Below are positions 40,415 through 47,949 of a stretch of 49,804 nucleotides of DNA, piece by piece. The notes below the pieces were generated by a model. That model did no database searches, was not told where the DNA came from, and worked only from the letters and a program-made list of their open reading frames with translations. The translations under genes and the position numbers were made by a program. Within the stretch, counting starts at the first letter, position 1. Each line of letters begins with the position of its first letter. This DNA is from an uncultured Bacteroidales bacterium (GTDB lineage Bacteria; Bacteroidota; Bacteroidia; Bacteroidales; Paludibacteraceae), in NCBI GenBank assembly GCA_902799185.1, contig CADBZO010000007.1:68383-118186 (forward strand), in the 5' to 3' direction.

Positions 40415-41683
40415 TTATTCCACATAAAGCACCAGTCCCTTGAGGTACTCGCCTTCGGGGTGGTAGATATTGATCGGGTGATCCTGAGGCTGATGAAGTT
40501 GGTGTAGGATCCGTACCTTGCGTCCCACTTGCGCGGCGGCGGAGAAGACAGCCAGCCGGAACGCCTCTTTGTCCACTGCCTGCGAGCAGCTGAACGTAAA
40601 CAATATACCGCCCGGACGGATCATCTCTATCGCCTTGGCATTGATGCGCTGGTAGCCTCGGAGGGCGTTCTTCACCGCGTCGCGGTGCTTGGCGAAAGCC
40701 GGAGGGTCAAGAATAATGAGGTCGTACGTATGGCCTGCTGTTTTCTGCGCCGTGAGGTACTCAAACGCATCCGCGGCAACCGCGTTGTGGTTCTTGGCGT
40801 TCGGGAAATTCTTCGCTACATTGACATTCACCAGGTCAATCGCTTTCTGACTGACATCGACGGAATCGACCTTCTTGGCGCCGCCGCGGAGGGCGTAGAG
40901 ACTGAACCCGCCGGTGTAGCAGAACATATTCAGCACCTCTTTGCCGTTCGCGTACCGCTCCACGAGGGCGCGGTTCTCCCGCTGGTCGATGAAGAAACCG
41001 GTCTTTTGCCCTCTCAGCCAGTCGATGCGGAAAGAGAGACCGTTCTCCACACTCCAGAATTCCTCACTCCGGCTTTTGTCTTTGAGCGAAGCGGTCTTTT
41101 GACTTTCGACTAACCATCCTGTCTTTTCGCCTTCTATAGGTGCTTTGAAGGGCAGCGTGTCGTCGGATTTGTAATAGACGTTCTTCACCTGCGGCACAGC
41201 CGCTACAACGGCTTCCGCTATCTCTTTCCGGCTTACGTGCATGCCTACCGAGTGGGCCTGGATAACTGCCGTCTCGGCATACACATCTACAATCAGTCCC
41301 GGCAGAAAATCGCCTTCGCCATGGATGAGGCGGAAGGTGTTGTTGGGGGATCTGAGATTTGAGATTTGGAATTTGACATTTCTCACTAATCCCAATGATT
41401 CGCGTACTTGGTAGGCGGCACGGATGCGTTCGCCCCAGAAATCTGCCGGCAACGTCTCTACGCCGAACGCCAGGATACGTACGGCGATGGAGCCCACCTG
41501 CCAATGACCGACACCGAGGGGCTCGTCCGCTGCCGAACGGATAGCAACAACCTCGCCCTCCTCCGGTGCGTCGCCTCGGTGTTTCGCATCCAGCACCACG
41601 CGGGCAATAGCCCCGCTGAACACCCACGGGTGAAAACGCTTGAGCGATTCCTCTTTGTGAGGTTTGAGATAGATGGTGGTCAT
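40415..41683 (-). CDS. Class I SAM-dependent rRNA methyltransferase, RlmI family
   Basis: 422 residues. An N-terminal PUA-like domain (about 1-90), then a Rossmann methyltransferase with NMFCYTGGFSLYALRGGAKK (SAM site), SVDVSQKAIDL and the catalytic-loop LDPPAFAKHRDAVKNALRGY. RlmI makes m5C in 23S rRNA; whether this orthologue hits the same base is inferred. In-frame repeats: 7-mers at 41350-41384 (NVKFQISNLRSP) and a family B fragment plus 7-mers near 41083-41110 (ESQKTASLKDKSRSE). It overlaps the upstream gene by 4 bp. Confidence 0.92.
   Translation of the reverse strand: MTTIYLKPHKEESLKRFHPWVFSGAIARVVLDAKHRGDAPEEGEVVAIRSAADEPLGVGHWQVGSIAVRILAFGVETLPADFWGERIRAAYQVRESLGLVRNVKFQISNLRSPNNTFRLIHGEGDFLPGLIVDVYAETAVIQAHSVGMHVSRKEIAEAVVAAVPQVKNVYYKSDDTLPFKAPIEGEKTGWLVESQKTASLKDKSRSEEFWSVENGLSFRIDWLRGQKTGFFIDQRENRALVERYANGKEVLNMFCYTGGFSLYALRGGAKKVDSVDVSQKAIDLVNVNVAKNFPNAKNHNAVAADAFEYLTAQKTAGHTYDLIILDPPAFAKHRDAVKNALRGYQRINAKAIEMIRPGGILFTFSCSQAVDKEAFRLAVFSAAAQVGRKVRILHQLHQPQDHPINIYHPEGEYLKGLVLYVE
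41083..41110. repeat. Family B fragment beside a 7-mer in the methyltransferase gene
   Basis: GAGCGAAGCGGTC (reverse of GACCGCTTCGCTC) followed by a GACTTTC-type 7-mer, in frame. Confidence 0.6.
41350..41384. repeat. In-frame 7-mer array in the methyltransferase gene
   Basis: The gene strand begins AATGTCAAATTCCAAATCTC, close to the array that starts the gene at 13037; it encodes NVKFQISNLR. Confidence 0.85.
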
Positions 41684-42174
41684 TCTACGCCGTTGGTTAG
41701 TTCGTGATATGCGTGCAGACTGAGGTTGTCGCTCACGTATTTGAGACTGTGCAGGTGCTTGAAACCCAGCGCGGCGATGAACGCCAGCTCCATGTCGAAG
41801 ACGCAGTCCTTGTAATCGGACGCCAGTACGAAATCGGTATTGGTATAGCAGATGGCGCGTTTTACTCCCTCCCTTGAGGGGAGGGTTGGGGAGAGGTTGT
41901 CCAATACCGGTTCCTTATAGGTCACGTTGGGATGGTTGAGGCGTGCTTCCGTCACCTCCACCCAGGTGCCCAGATCGAAATTCGCACTGCCGGCATAGCC
42001 GATGTTATACAACTCTGCCTCACGGTCCAGATTCTGCAGAGAACGGATGATGTTGATGGCTCCCACGCCGGTGTAGATGAGCGTAGCGTCGCTCAGCTCC
42101 AACCCCAGCGCCTCGCGCGCCTGCTCCAGCAGCACGTGCTCGCCTTCCTCTGCCATAATGATATATTTAGCCAT
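41680..42174 (-). CDS. Nucleoside phosphorylase/MTA-SAH nucleosidase-like protein
   Basis: 164 residues from ATG 42172-42174, the first after the promoter; the frame stays open upstream into the initiator tRNA but that part is not coding. TLIYTGVGAINIIRSLQNL, ELYNIGYAGSANFDLGTWVE and FDMELAFIAALGFKHLHSLK match the nucleosidase fold, with the glycine-rich GVGAIN and the substrate-binding Met-Glu in FDMELA. It is shorter than typical MTA/SAH nucleosidases (about 230). A family C element encodes LSPTLPSREG in frame (41865-41896). Confidence 0.8.
   Translation of the reverse strand: MAKYIIMAEEGEHVLLEQAREALGLELSDATLIYTGVGAINIIRSLQNLDREAELYNIGYAGSANFDLGTWVEVTEARLNHPNVTYKEPVLDNLSPTLPSREGVKRAICYTNTDFVLASDYKDCVFDMELAFIAALGFKHLHSLKYVSDNLSLHAYHELTNGVE
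41865..41896. repeat. GC-rich palindromic element, family C, in frame
   Basis: CTCCCTCCCTTGAGGGGAGG followed by a G-rich run; 27 of 32 positions match the intergenic copy at 7679-7710. The gene strand encodes NLSPTLPSREGVK. Confidence 0.85.
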
Positions 42175-42193
42175 AGTGAAATGAAATTTGCTG

Positions 42194-42224
42194 CAAAGGT
42201 ACAAAAAAAATCTCATATACGCAA
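42194..42224 (-). promoter_or_regulatory. Promoter of the nucleosidase-like gene, conserved 31-bp type
   Basis: -33 TTGCGTATATG, AGA plus a T8 tract, and -7 TACCTTTG followed by CAGC. TTG to TA is 23 nt. It is embedded in the initiator tRNA terminator. Confidence 0.88.
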
Positions 42225-42237
42225 GAGTACACGAGAT
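42203..42237 (-). terminator. Initiator tRNA terminator overlapping a promoter
   Basis: ATCTCGTGTAC pairs with GTATATGAGAT (two G-U pairs) around loop TCTTGC, followed by eight T. It doubles as the -33 box and spacer of the next gene's promoter. Confidence 0.82.
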
Positions 42238-42245
42238 TTTCCTGG

Positions 42246-42317
<72 letters not shown>

Positions 42318-42347
42318 ATAAATCACCGCTTTTTTCAAACGGGAGTG

Positions 42348-42378
42348 CAAAGGTACTGCTTTTTTTTGACATATGCAA
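42348..42378 (-). promoter_or_regulatory. Initiator tRNA promoter, conserved 31-bp type
   Basis: -33 TTGCATATGTC, an A8 tract, GCAG, and -7 TACCTTTG followed by CAC. TTG to TA is 23 nt. Confidence 0.88.
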
Positions 42379-42395
42379 ATTTTTTAGCATTTTTT

Positions 42396-42426
42396 TTGCA
42401 TATGTGCTGCTTTTTTTGTAATTTTG
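42396..42426 (+). promoter_or_regulatory. Nuclease promoter, conserved 31-bp type
   Basis: -33 TTGCATATGTG, CTGC plus a T7 tract, and -7 TAATTTTG followed by CGCC. TTG to TA is 23 nt. It diverges from the initiator tRNA promoter with a separate -33 box. Confidence 0.87.
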
Positions 42427-42446
42427 CGCCGTAAATCGTTACAACT

Positions 42447-43721
42447 ATGCGAAAACACCTGTTTTTCTTCTCGCTTTTGTTCTCTCTTGCTGTCTCGTCA
42501 GCGGAGCGTGTGACTTTGGACCAACTGCGTGCCGACTGGGCGAAATATCACGACCGGGTGGTGACGGTGACCACGCCGCTGGTGGTATGCGGCAGTTTCT
42601 ACGACAGTCTGATTCTCTCGCCGGAGCGGATCTATTGTCCGGAGGAGCGCGCCGTGGGACTGGCAGACGGCGACAGTACCGCCTATTGGCAACTCCGGCA
42701 GGCGAATACCGCCGCCTCCCTCGTGGTGCATTGCCGGAACAATTACTATAAGGTACGCACGGGCGACCGTGTGCGTACATTCACGGCGCGTGTGACGGGA
42801 GAGCGGCATATGGTGACCGGAGCAGGGGTGAAGACGCGCCACGCGAAGACGGACAGACTGCCCAAACCCCGGAAAGGGGAGATACGTATCGTCGGGGCGA
42901 ACATAGAGAACTATTTCGCGGACTTGGGGGGCTATGCCACCCGGAAAACCAAGCCGGAGCAGCAGGCGGTGAAGACGCAGAAAGTGGTGCAGGCGATGAA
43001 GGCGATGAGAGCTGACGTGTTCGCTATCTGCGAGATGCAGGTGGGGACCAAGGCGCCGAAGATGCTGCTGGCGGCGCTGAACAAAGGCGGACGGAACTAT
43101 GCCTTTGCGGCGATGCCGATGCCGGATATGGACCGTATCGGAGGCTGTCTCATCTATGACGCCGATCGCCTGAGACCCTACGGAGCACCGCTGTCGGCTT
43201 ACCGCGACAGCACAAGCCATTACTACGCGCGGATGTACGCCCAGGGTTTTGAGGAGATGGCTACCGGCAAGCGGTTCGTCCTCTCCGTCAACCATCTCAA
43301 GTCCAAGCGCCCCGGCCGGGAGCAGTACGACACCAATCTCCGGCGGATGCAGAACACCGATTCGCTGCTGGCTATGCTGCCCGAGGCGGTGGTGCGGTAC
43401 GAAGACGGGGATATACTGCTGCTGGGCGATTATAACTGCTACACGCAGGAGCAACCTGTTCAGACTATCGTCCGGGCGGGGTACGAAGACCAGCTAATGC
43501 GCTTCTGTCCGGACGACTACTCGTATGTATATAAAGGCGAGACGGGCTATCTGGACCGTTGTTTTGCCAACCCCTCCATGGCTACTCAGATTGTGCGAGT
43601 GAAGCCTTGGCACGTCAATGCCGACTGGTACTACTCCCACGGCGCGTACAAGATGCGGGACAAGACCCTCCACCGCTATTCCGACCACGACCCGATTATC
43701 GTGGATGTCAAACTGAGATAG
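42447..43721 (+). CDS. Secreted endonuclease/exonuclease/phosphatase-family nuclease
   Basis: 424 residues. A signal peptide (MRKHLFFFSLLFSLAVSSA), an N-terminal OB-like domain (about 22-140, VTVTTPLVVCGSFY), then an EEP domain with IVGANIENYF, FAICEMQ, SVNHLKSK, LLLGDYNCY and the terminal SDHDPIIVDV. The layout resembles extracellular DNases (ExeM/NucH-like). It is secreted or periplasmic and probably scavenges nucleic acids. It is monocistronic, followed by a 7/8-mer array and a bidirectional terminator. Confidence 0.9.
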   Translation: MRKHLFFFSLLFSLAVSSAERVTLDQLRADWAKYHDRVVTVTTPLVVCGSFYDSLILSPERIYCPEERAVGLADGDSTAYWQLRQANTAASLVVHCRNNYYKVRTGDRVRTFTARVTGERHMVTGAGVKTRHAKTDRLPKPRKGEIRIVGANIENYFADLGGYATRKTKPEQQAVKTQKVVQAMKAMRADVFAICEMQVGTKAPKMLLAALNKGGRNYAFAAMPMPDMDRIGGCLIYDADRLRPYGAPLSAYRDSTSHYYARMYAQGFEEMATGKRFVLSVNHLKSKRPGREQYDTNLRRMQNTDSLLAMLPEAVVRYEDGDILLLGDYNCYTQEQPVQTIVRAGYEDQLMRFCPDDYSYVYKGETGYLDRCFANPSMATQIVRVKPWHVNADWYYSHGAYKMRDKTLHRYSDHDPIIVDVKLR

Positions 43722-43800
43722 ATGGTAAATGACAAATGGTAAATGAACAAATAGTAAATGAACAAATAGTAAATGAACAAATGGTAAATGACCAAATGGT
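43722..43800. repeat. 7/8-mer array after the nuclease gene
   Basis: About ten alternating units of AAATGGT/AAATAGT and AAATGAAC/AAATGACC, directly after the stop codon. It is the longest array in the window. Confidence 0.9.
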
Positions 43801-43804
43801 ACAT

Positions 43805-43839
43805 AAAAAACGGGCTGCTATCGAAGCAGTCCGTTTTTT
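43805..43839. terminator. Bidirectional terminator between nuclease and tRNA-Arg
   Basis: ACGGGCTGCT and AGCAGTCCGT form a 10-bp stem (one G-U) around ATCGA, with A5 before and T5 after. It therefore works for both converging units. Confidence 0.88.
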
Positions 43840-43840
43840 G

Positions 43841-43914
43841 TGACCCCGCTGGGGCTCAAACCCAGAACCTTCAGAACCGGAATCTGACACTCTATTCAAT
43901 TGAGCTACGGGGCC
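43841..43914 (-). tRNA. tRNA-Arg(CCG)
   Basis: Acceptor GGCCCCG/CGGGGTC with a G2-U71 pair, discriminator A; anticodon loop TTCCGGT gives CCG; T arm CTGGG-TTTGAGC-CCCAG. No encoded CCA and no 31-bp promoter upstream; GC-rich hairpins precede it. Confidence 0.95.
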
Positions 43915-43922
43915 CGGAGCGT

Positions 43923-43973
43923 CCTCCCGACGGAACGGGAGGAGCGGCTTCCGCCTAGGAGGGTAATTCCTCC
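43923..43973. repeat. Three consecutive hairpins upstream of tRNA-Arg
   Basis: CCTCCCG/CGGGAGG (43923-43942), GCGG-CTT-CCGC (43944-43954) and GGAGG/CCTCC (43958-43973) follow each other in 51 bp between the YugP gene and the tRNA. Confidence 0.75.
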
Positions 43974-43983
43974 AACTATCAGA

Positions 43984-44030
43984 TATTAATTATTAATTAT
44001 TAATTATTAATTATTAATTATTAATTATTT
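43984..44030. repeat. Pure 7-mer array after the YugP-like gene
   Basis: Six perfect ATTAATT units, starting just after the stop codon. Confidence 0.9.
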
Positions 44031-44031
44031 C

Positions 44032-44709
44032 TCAATCTCTTCTTCCGCCCATCAGTATGAGTATGTAATATACCAATGTGGCGAGGGAGGAGAGGGCTGC
44101 TACGACGTATGTGTAGGCGGCGGCGTGGAGGGCGTCGGACGCCATCTCGGTGGTGTGGCGGTCGGTGATACCGGCTTCCTGGAGCCAGTTGACGGCTCTG
44201 CGGCTGGCGTCCACCTCTACGGGCAGCGTGACGAAGGCGAAGAGCGTGGTGGTGGCAAACAGGGCTACGCCGATCATCAGCAACTCCGGGAAGCGCTCTA
44301 CTACCAGCATACCTATCAGCAGCACCCACGTCATCCATTTGCTGGCAAACGACACTACCGGCACCAGGGCGGACCGCATCTTCAGCGGCGCATAAGCCAC
44401 CTCGTGCTGCACGGCGTGGCCGCACTCATGAGCAGCTACCGCTGCGGCTGCCACGCTGGCGCTGTGGTACACGTCCTCTGACAGATTGACAGTCTTCGTG
44501 GCAGGATTATAATGGTCGGTCAGCTGGCCTTTGATGCATGTGATCTGCACGTCGTGGATGCCATGGTCACGGAGCATTTTCTCGGCTACCTCGCGGCCCG
44601 TCAGCGAGAGCGGTTCCTTGCTGTATTTCTTGAACTTGCTCTCCAGCGATGCCGAAACGATCCAACTCGCCAGGGCAATGCCGATAAATATAATCCAATA
44701 TAGTGCCAT
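44032..44709 (-). CDS. YugP-like zinc metallopeptidase, membrane
   Basis: 225 residues. The zinc motif HECGH is at 94-98 (AAHECGHAVQHE). Membrane helices lie at about 1-20, 110-125, 130-155 and 200-220. The family (YugP/COG2738) is of unknown substrate. It lies 19 bp downstream of a Fur-type regulator, which could control it by metal. Confidence 0.92.
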   Translation of the reverse strand: MALYWIIFIGIALASWIVSASLESKFKKYSKEPLSLTGREVAEKMLRDHGIHDVQITCIKGQLTDHYNPATKTVNLSEDVYHSASVAAAAVAAHECGHAVQHEVAYAPLKMRSALVPVVSFASKWMTWVLLIGMLVVERFPELLMIGVALFATTTLFAFVTLPVEVDASRRAVNWLQEAGITDRHTTEMASDALHAAAYTYVVAALSSLATLVYYILILMGGRRD

Positions 44710-44728
44710 TGTGTTTGTTTTCTGTGTG

Positions 44729-45184
44729 TTACTCTTTTACAAGCCTTCTGCAATGCTTGCACTCTCCATAGATGAAGATCGAGAAATGCGAGGCATTGAA
44801 ATTCGAGTACTTACGCTCTTGTATCAGCCGTTCAATCGCTTTGTCACGAGTCTCGGACACGCGTCCGCATCGCTGGCAGATGATCTGCATGCGGGTCTGG
44901 TGACCGGTGATCAGCTCGTATTCCGTAGCGGCACGTCCGCGTTGTCTTTCTGATGCATGCAAAATCTGTGCCGAAAGGAACAAATCCAGTGCATTATATA
45001 CCGTTCCTACCGAAATTCGTTCCGCTGCGCAGGCTTTTGTCAGTTGGTCGGCGGTGAATGGCTGGGGGAGGAGACATACTTGCTTCAGTACCATTTCCCG
45101 AACCTGCGAGACACGCATCTTATGCGCTTCTATATACGCGTTGAGTTTGGTCAGCGCCGCCTTATATTGTTTCAAGGTCTCCAC
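44729..45184 (-). CDS. Fur-family transcriptional regulator
   Basis: 151 residues. A winged-helix domain (TADQLTKACAAERISVGTVY), then a dimerisation domain with paired cysteines CQRC (C103, C106) and CKHC (C142, C145) for structural zinc. The histidine cluster used by iron-sensing Fur is largely missing (only H95 near it), so the sensed signal is uncertain. Start GTG 45182-45184, one base after the upstream stop; no nearby ATG. Confidence 0.88.
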   Translation of the reverse strand: METLKQYKAALTKLNAYIEAHKMRVSQVREMVLKQVCLLPQPFTADQLTKACAAERISVGTVYNALDLFLSAQILHASERQRGRAATEYELITGHQTRMQIICQRCGRVSETRDKAIERLIQERKYSNFNASHFSIFIYGECKHCRRLVKE

Positions 45185-45185
45185 C

Positions 45186-46316
45186 TCAGATGGCTTTTAT
45201 ATAGGCGCGGTGCCGTTTGTGCCGCTTGTGGTCAAACTGCTCGAAGAACGACAGCACCTTCGTATTGGTCTCCAGCATGCTGGTGGTCTCCAGCGTACGG
45301 ATGCCGTATTGGTTGATAATCGGTATCTGGTCGTCCAGGAAAAGGGCGTTGATGCCGTTGTCCTGGTAATCCGGCCGTACGGCGATGAGCAGGAAACTGA
45401 ACGTGTCCATCTGTTTCGCCTTCAGCGCCTTGAGCAGGTGGTACCACCCGAAGGGGAACAGCTTGCCGCCGCTCTTGCGCAGCGCCGGAGCTATATCCGG
45501 CATACCTAATCCTACGCCTACCAGCTCCTCTTTCTCGTTCACCACCAGCGTGACGAAATCGAAGTTCAGGAACTGGAAATACATATCTTTGTAATAGTTC
45601 TTCTGCTTGACGGTCATCGGCTGGAAGTTGTACAGCTTCTGGTACGCAGCGTCGATGACGTCCATGTACTCGATACCGAACCGCGCCACCAGCTCGCGTG
45701 AGTTCTTCACTTTCACTACGTGTACGTGCGAGCGTTCCTTAACTATCTGCGCGATGCGTCTGATCCGTTCCGGCACCTCCTTGGGCGGGAAGACGCGCAT
45801 CTCCACCCAGTCCGCCTCTTTCGTCAGTCCGTACGCCTCGATATGTTTCTCGTAGTACGGGTAGTTGTAGAGACTGGCCATCACGGCGGGATATTCAAAA
45901 CCCTCGATGAGCAGACCCTCGTGGTCAAAATCCGTGAACCCTACCGGGCCGTTCAGTCCGTCCATCCCGCGCTCCTTGCCCCAGGCGGCTACCGTGTCCA
46001 GCAGCGCTTTGCTCACCTCCATATCGTCGATGAAGTCAAACCACCCGAACCGCACATGTCTGTATCCCCATTTCTCATTGGCGCGGCGGTTGATGATGCC
46101 GGCGATGCGTCCTACGGGCTTGTTTCCGCGGTACGCCATCCACAGCCGGAACTCGCTCACCTCCAAGGCGGGGTTCTTCTCCGGGTTGAAGCAGTTCATC
46201 TCGTCGAAGAACAGCGGCGGGCAGTAGCACGGGTTGTCCGCGTACAGGTCGTTGGCAAACTGAATAAACCGTTTCAGCTCCCGCTGGGTGTGTATCTCGC
46301 GTATCTCTACTGCCAT
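45186..46316 (-). CDS. GNAT-like N-acyltransferase, function unknown
   Basis: 376 residues from ATG 46314-46316. Two GNAT-like halves: an N-terminal block (IQFANDLYADNPCYCPPLFF, GRIAGIINRRANEKWG) and a C-terminal block (VGVGLGMPDIAPALRKSGGK). It is conserved in Bacteroidota as an uncharacterised N-acetyltransferase-like protein. A GTG at 46328 is too close to the transcription start. It heads the GNAT-Fur-YugP operon. Confidence 0.85.
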   Translation of the reverse strand: MAVEIREIHTQRELKRFIQFANDLYADNPCYCPPLFFDEMNCFNPEKNPALEVSEFRLWMAYRGNKPVGRIAGIINRRANEKWGYRHVRFGWFDFIDDMEVSKALLDTVAAWGKERGMDGLNGPVGFTDFDHEGLLIEGFEYPAVMASLYNYPYYEKHIEAYGLTKEADWVEMRVFPPKEVPERIRRIAQIVKERSHVHVVKVKNSRELVARFGIEYMDVIDAAYQKLYNFQPMTVKQKNYYKDMYFQFLNFDFVTLVVNEKEELVGVGLGMPDIAPALRKSGGKLFPFGWYHLLKALKAKQMDTFSFLLIAVRPDYQDNGINALFLDDQIPIINQYGIRTLETTSMLETNTKVLSFFEQFDHKRHKRHRAYIKAI

Positions 46317-46344
46317 GAGGGTGTTCACTTCTCAAAAACGGGTG

Positions 46345-46375
46345 CAAAATTACTACTTTTTTTCGACATACGCAA
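46345..46375 (-). promoter_or_regulatory. GNAT-Fur-YugP operon promoter, conserved 31-bp type
   Basis: -33 TTGCGTATGTC, G then an A7 tract, GTAG, and -7 TAATTTTG followed by CACC. TTG to TA is 23 nt. Confidence 0.88.
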
Positions 46376-46394
46376 GTATTTTGCCAAAAAAGTT

Positions 46395-47930
46395 TTATTT
46401 TCCTATCTGTTGTACGCGTTGCTCGAAGGTGTCCCGGTCGCCGAGAGCGCCGTTTTTGACCTTCACGCGGTAGTTGCTGATGGTGTTCGGGCTGTAGCAC
46501 AGCAGTTCGGCTATCTTGGCGGAACTGGTGATGCCTAACAGGATCAGCGCGAAGATACGCATCTCCACCGTCATCCGCTCGCCGGGCTTGGGGGTGATAC
46601 GCGCCTCGGGCTTGAGCAATGCGTTGAAATCCTGCACGAACGTGCCGTAGAGCGAGAGGAAGGTGTCGTCAAACGAGCGGTAGAAATTATCCATCTCGCG
46701 GTCCATGAACGCTGCGGAGTCTTTCTCGCCCGCTTTGCGCGCCATCGTCGTCAGCCGCCGGATATAGTCGCTATAGACCTCCAAGTACCGGCATATGTAC
46801 TGCTCTTTCACCAGGTTGGAGGCCTTGAGCTGGCGGTTCGTCTCGTTGAGCCGTTCGTTCACCGCTTTCATCTCTATGTTCTGGGCGCGCAGTTTGCGTT
46901 TCTGGCGGAAGGCGTACAGCACGATCAGCAGGATCACCGCCATCATGGCTGTCAGCAGGCCCAGCAGGATAGCCAGCCGTGTATAGGACTGTTGCAGGCG
47001 CAGGTCGTAATCGGTGCCTATGTGATGGCCCAAGGCGTATGTCTGGATGAAACGGGTAGGGGCGTTGAACGAGGCGGCGTTGGTCAGCGAGTAGTTCATC
47101 AGGGTGTACGCCATCTGTATATCGCCGGCTTCGTAGCACTCCTGCGCCACCATCCATGCCGAGCCGTTGTCGCGGATACCCAGCCGTACGTCCACGATGG
47201 CGGACCGCACCAGCCACTCGTTCCGCTTCTCCCTGTAGCCCGCCTGCTCATAGAGCATCGCGTGGCCGTAGGCGAGGATGGCATATTGGTGCTCGGAGGG
47301 AGAGATGCCGCGTAACAGCTGCTCGCTGTATTGCAGGGCGGCGGTGTAATCGCCCCGTTCCGACGCGCGGTAGAGGTTGTACTCCAGACGGCTCGCCTCC
47401 ATGCTGTCCTGCTCATGCGCGAGCGCGTTCATCATGGATTTATAGTAGTGCTGCGAGGTGCGTCCCAGTTCGGCTTGCATGCTCGGCAGTTTGGCGGCGG
47501 CAGCGGCATCGCTGTAGAGCAGCCACGCCATCTTGTAATCCCCCGAACTCTGTAGCGCCGGCGCTTCGTCCGAGAGCAGCAGGTTGATCGCGCTGCTGTA
47601 ATGGCCGGCGGAGCCCAGAAGCCGCACCGCACCTGTCAGCGCCTGCCGGTGGTAGGGCTCTGACGCTTGCCGCAGTTTCATATACCACGCCAGGGCCGAG
47701 TCGCTCTGGAACGGGTGGTACTCCTGCGCTATCTGCATCTGCAGCGCCTCCGTCATCGGCCGGAGGGCGCACAGCGAGTCGATACGGTGCTGGCGCGCGT
47801 TGATATATACGGACGATTGTTTCACCTCCGTCTCATAGACGCTCAGCAGCGAATCAAGCGTGGACGGCCGGGCGCTGAGCAGCGTGCAGCCGAGGAGAGG
47901 CAAGAGTAGAGTGATCAGTCTGCGTTTCAT
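46395..47930 (-). CDS. DUF6377 TPR membrane regulator with C-terminal HTH
   Basis: 511 residues. A signal peptide, TPR-like helices (about 25-310), one membrane helix (about 320-342, LAILLGLLTAMMAVILLIVLY), a coiled coil (345-375, NERLNETNRQLK), and a C-terminal LuxR-like HTH (about 460-505, LLGITSSAKIAELLCYSPNT). This is the DUF6377 family. It could sense periplasmic peptides and bind DNA while membrane-anchored; that is inference. It lies 20 bp downstream of the CotH-like gene. Confidence 0.88.
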   Translation of the reverse strand: MKRRLITLLLPLLGCTLLSARPSTLDSLLSVYETEVKQSSVYINARQHRIDSLCALRPMTEALQMQIAQEYHPFQSDSALAWYMKLRQASEPYHRQALTGAVRLLGSAGHYSSAINLLLSDEAPALQSSGDYKMAWLLYSDAAAAAKLPSMQAELGRTSQHYYKSMMNALAHEQDSMEASRLEYNLYRASERGDYTAALQYSEQLLRGISPSEHQYAILAYGHAMLYEQAGYREKRNEWLVRSAIVDVRLGIRDNGSAWMVAQECYEAGDIQMAYTLMNYSLTNAASFNAPTRFIQTYALGHHIGTDYDLRLQQSYTRLAILLGLLTAMMAVILLIVLYAFRQKRKLRAQNIEMKAVNERLNETNRQLKASNLVKEQYICRYLEVYSDYIRRLTTMARKAGEKDSAAFMDREMDNFYRSFDDTFLSLYGTFVQDFNALLKPEARITPKPGERMTVEMRIFALILLGITSSAKIAELLCYSPNTISNYRVKVKNGALGDRDTFEQRVQQIGK

Positions 47931-47949
47931 AAGTCGTTGTGTTGTGTGG

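Noticed and set aside
43722-43800. CRISPR array
   Set aside because: Units are 7-8 bp with no spacers and no cas genes; it is a simple tandem array.
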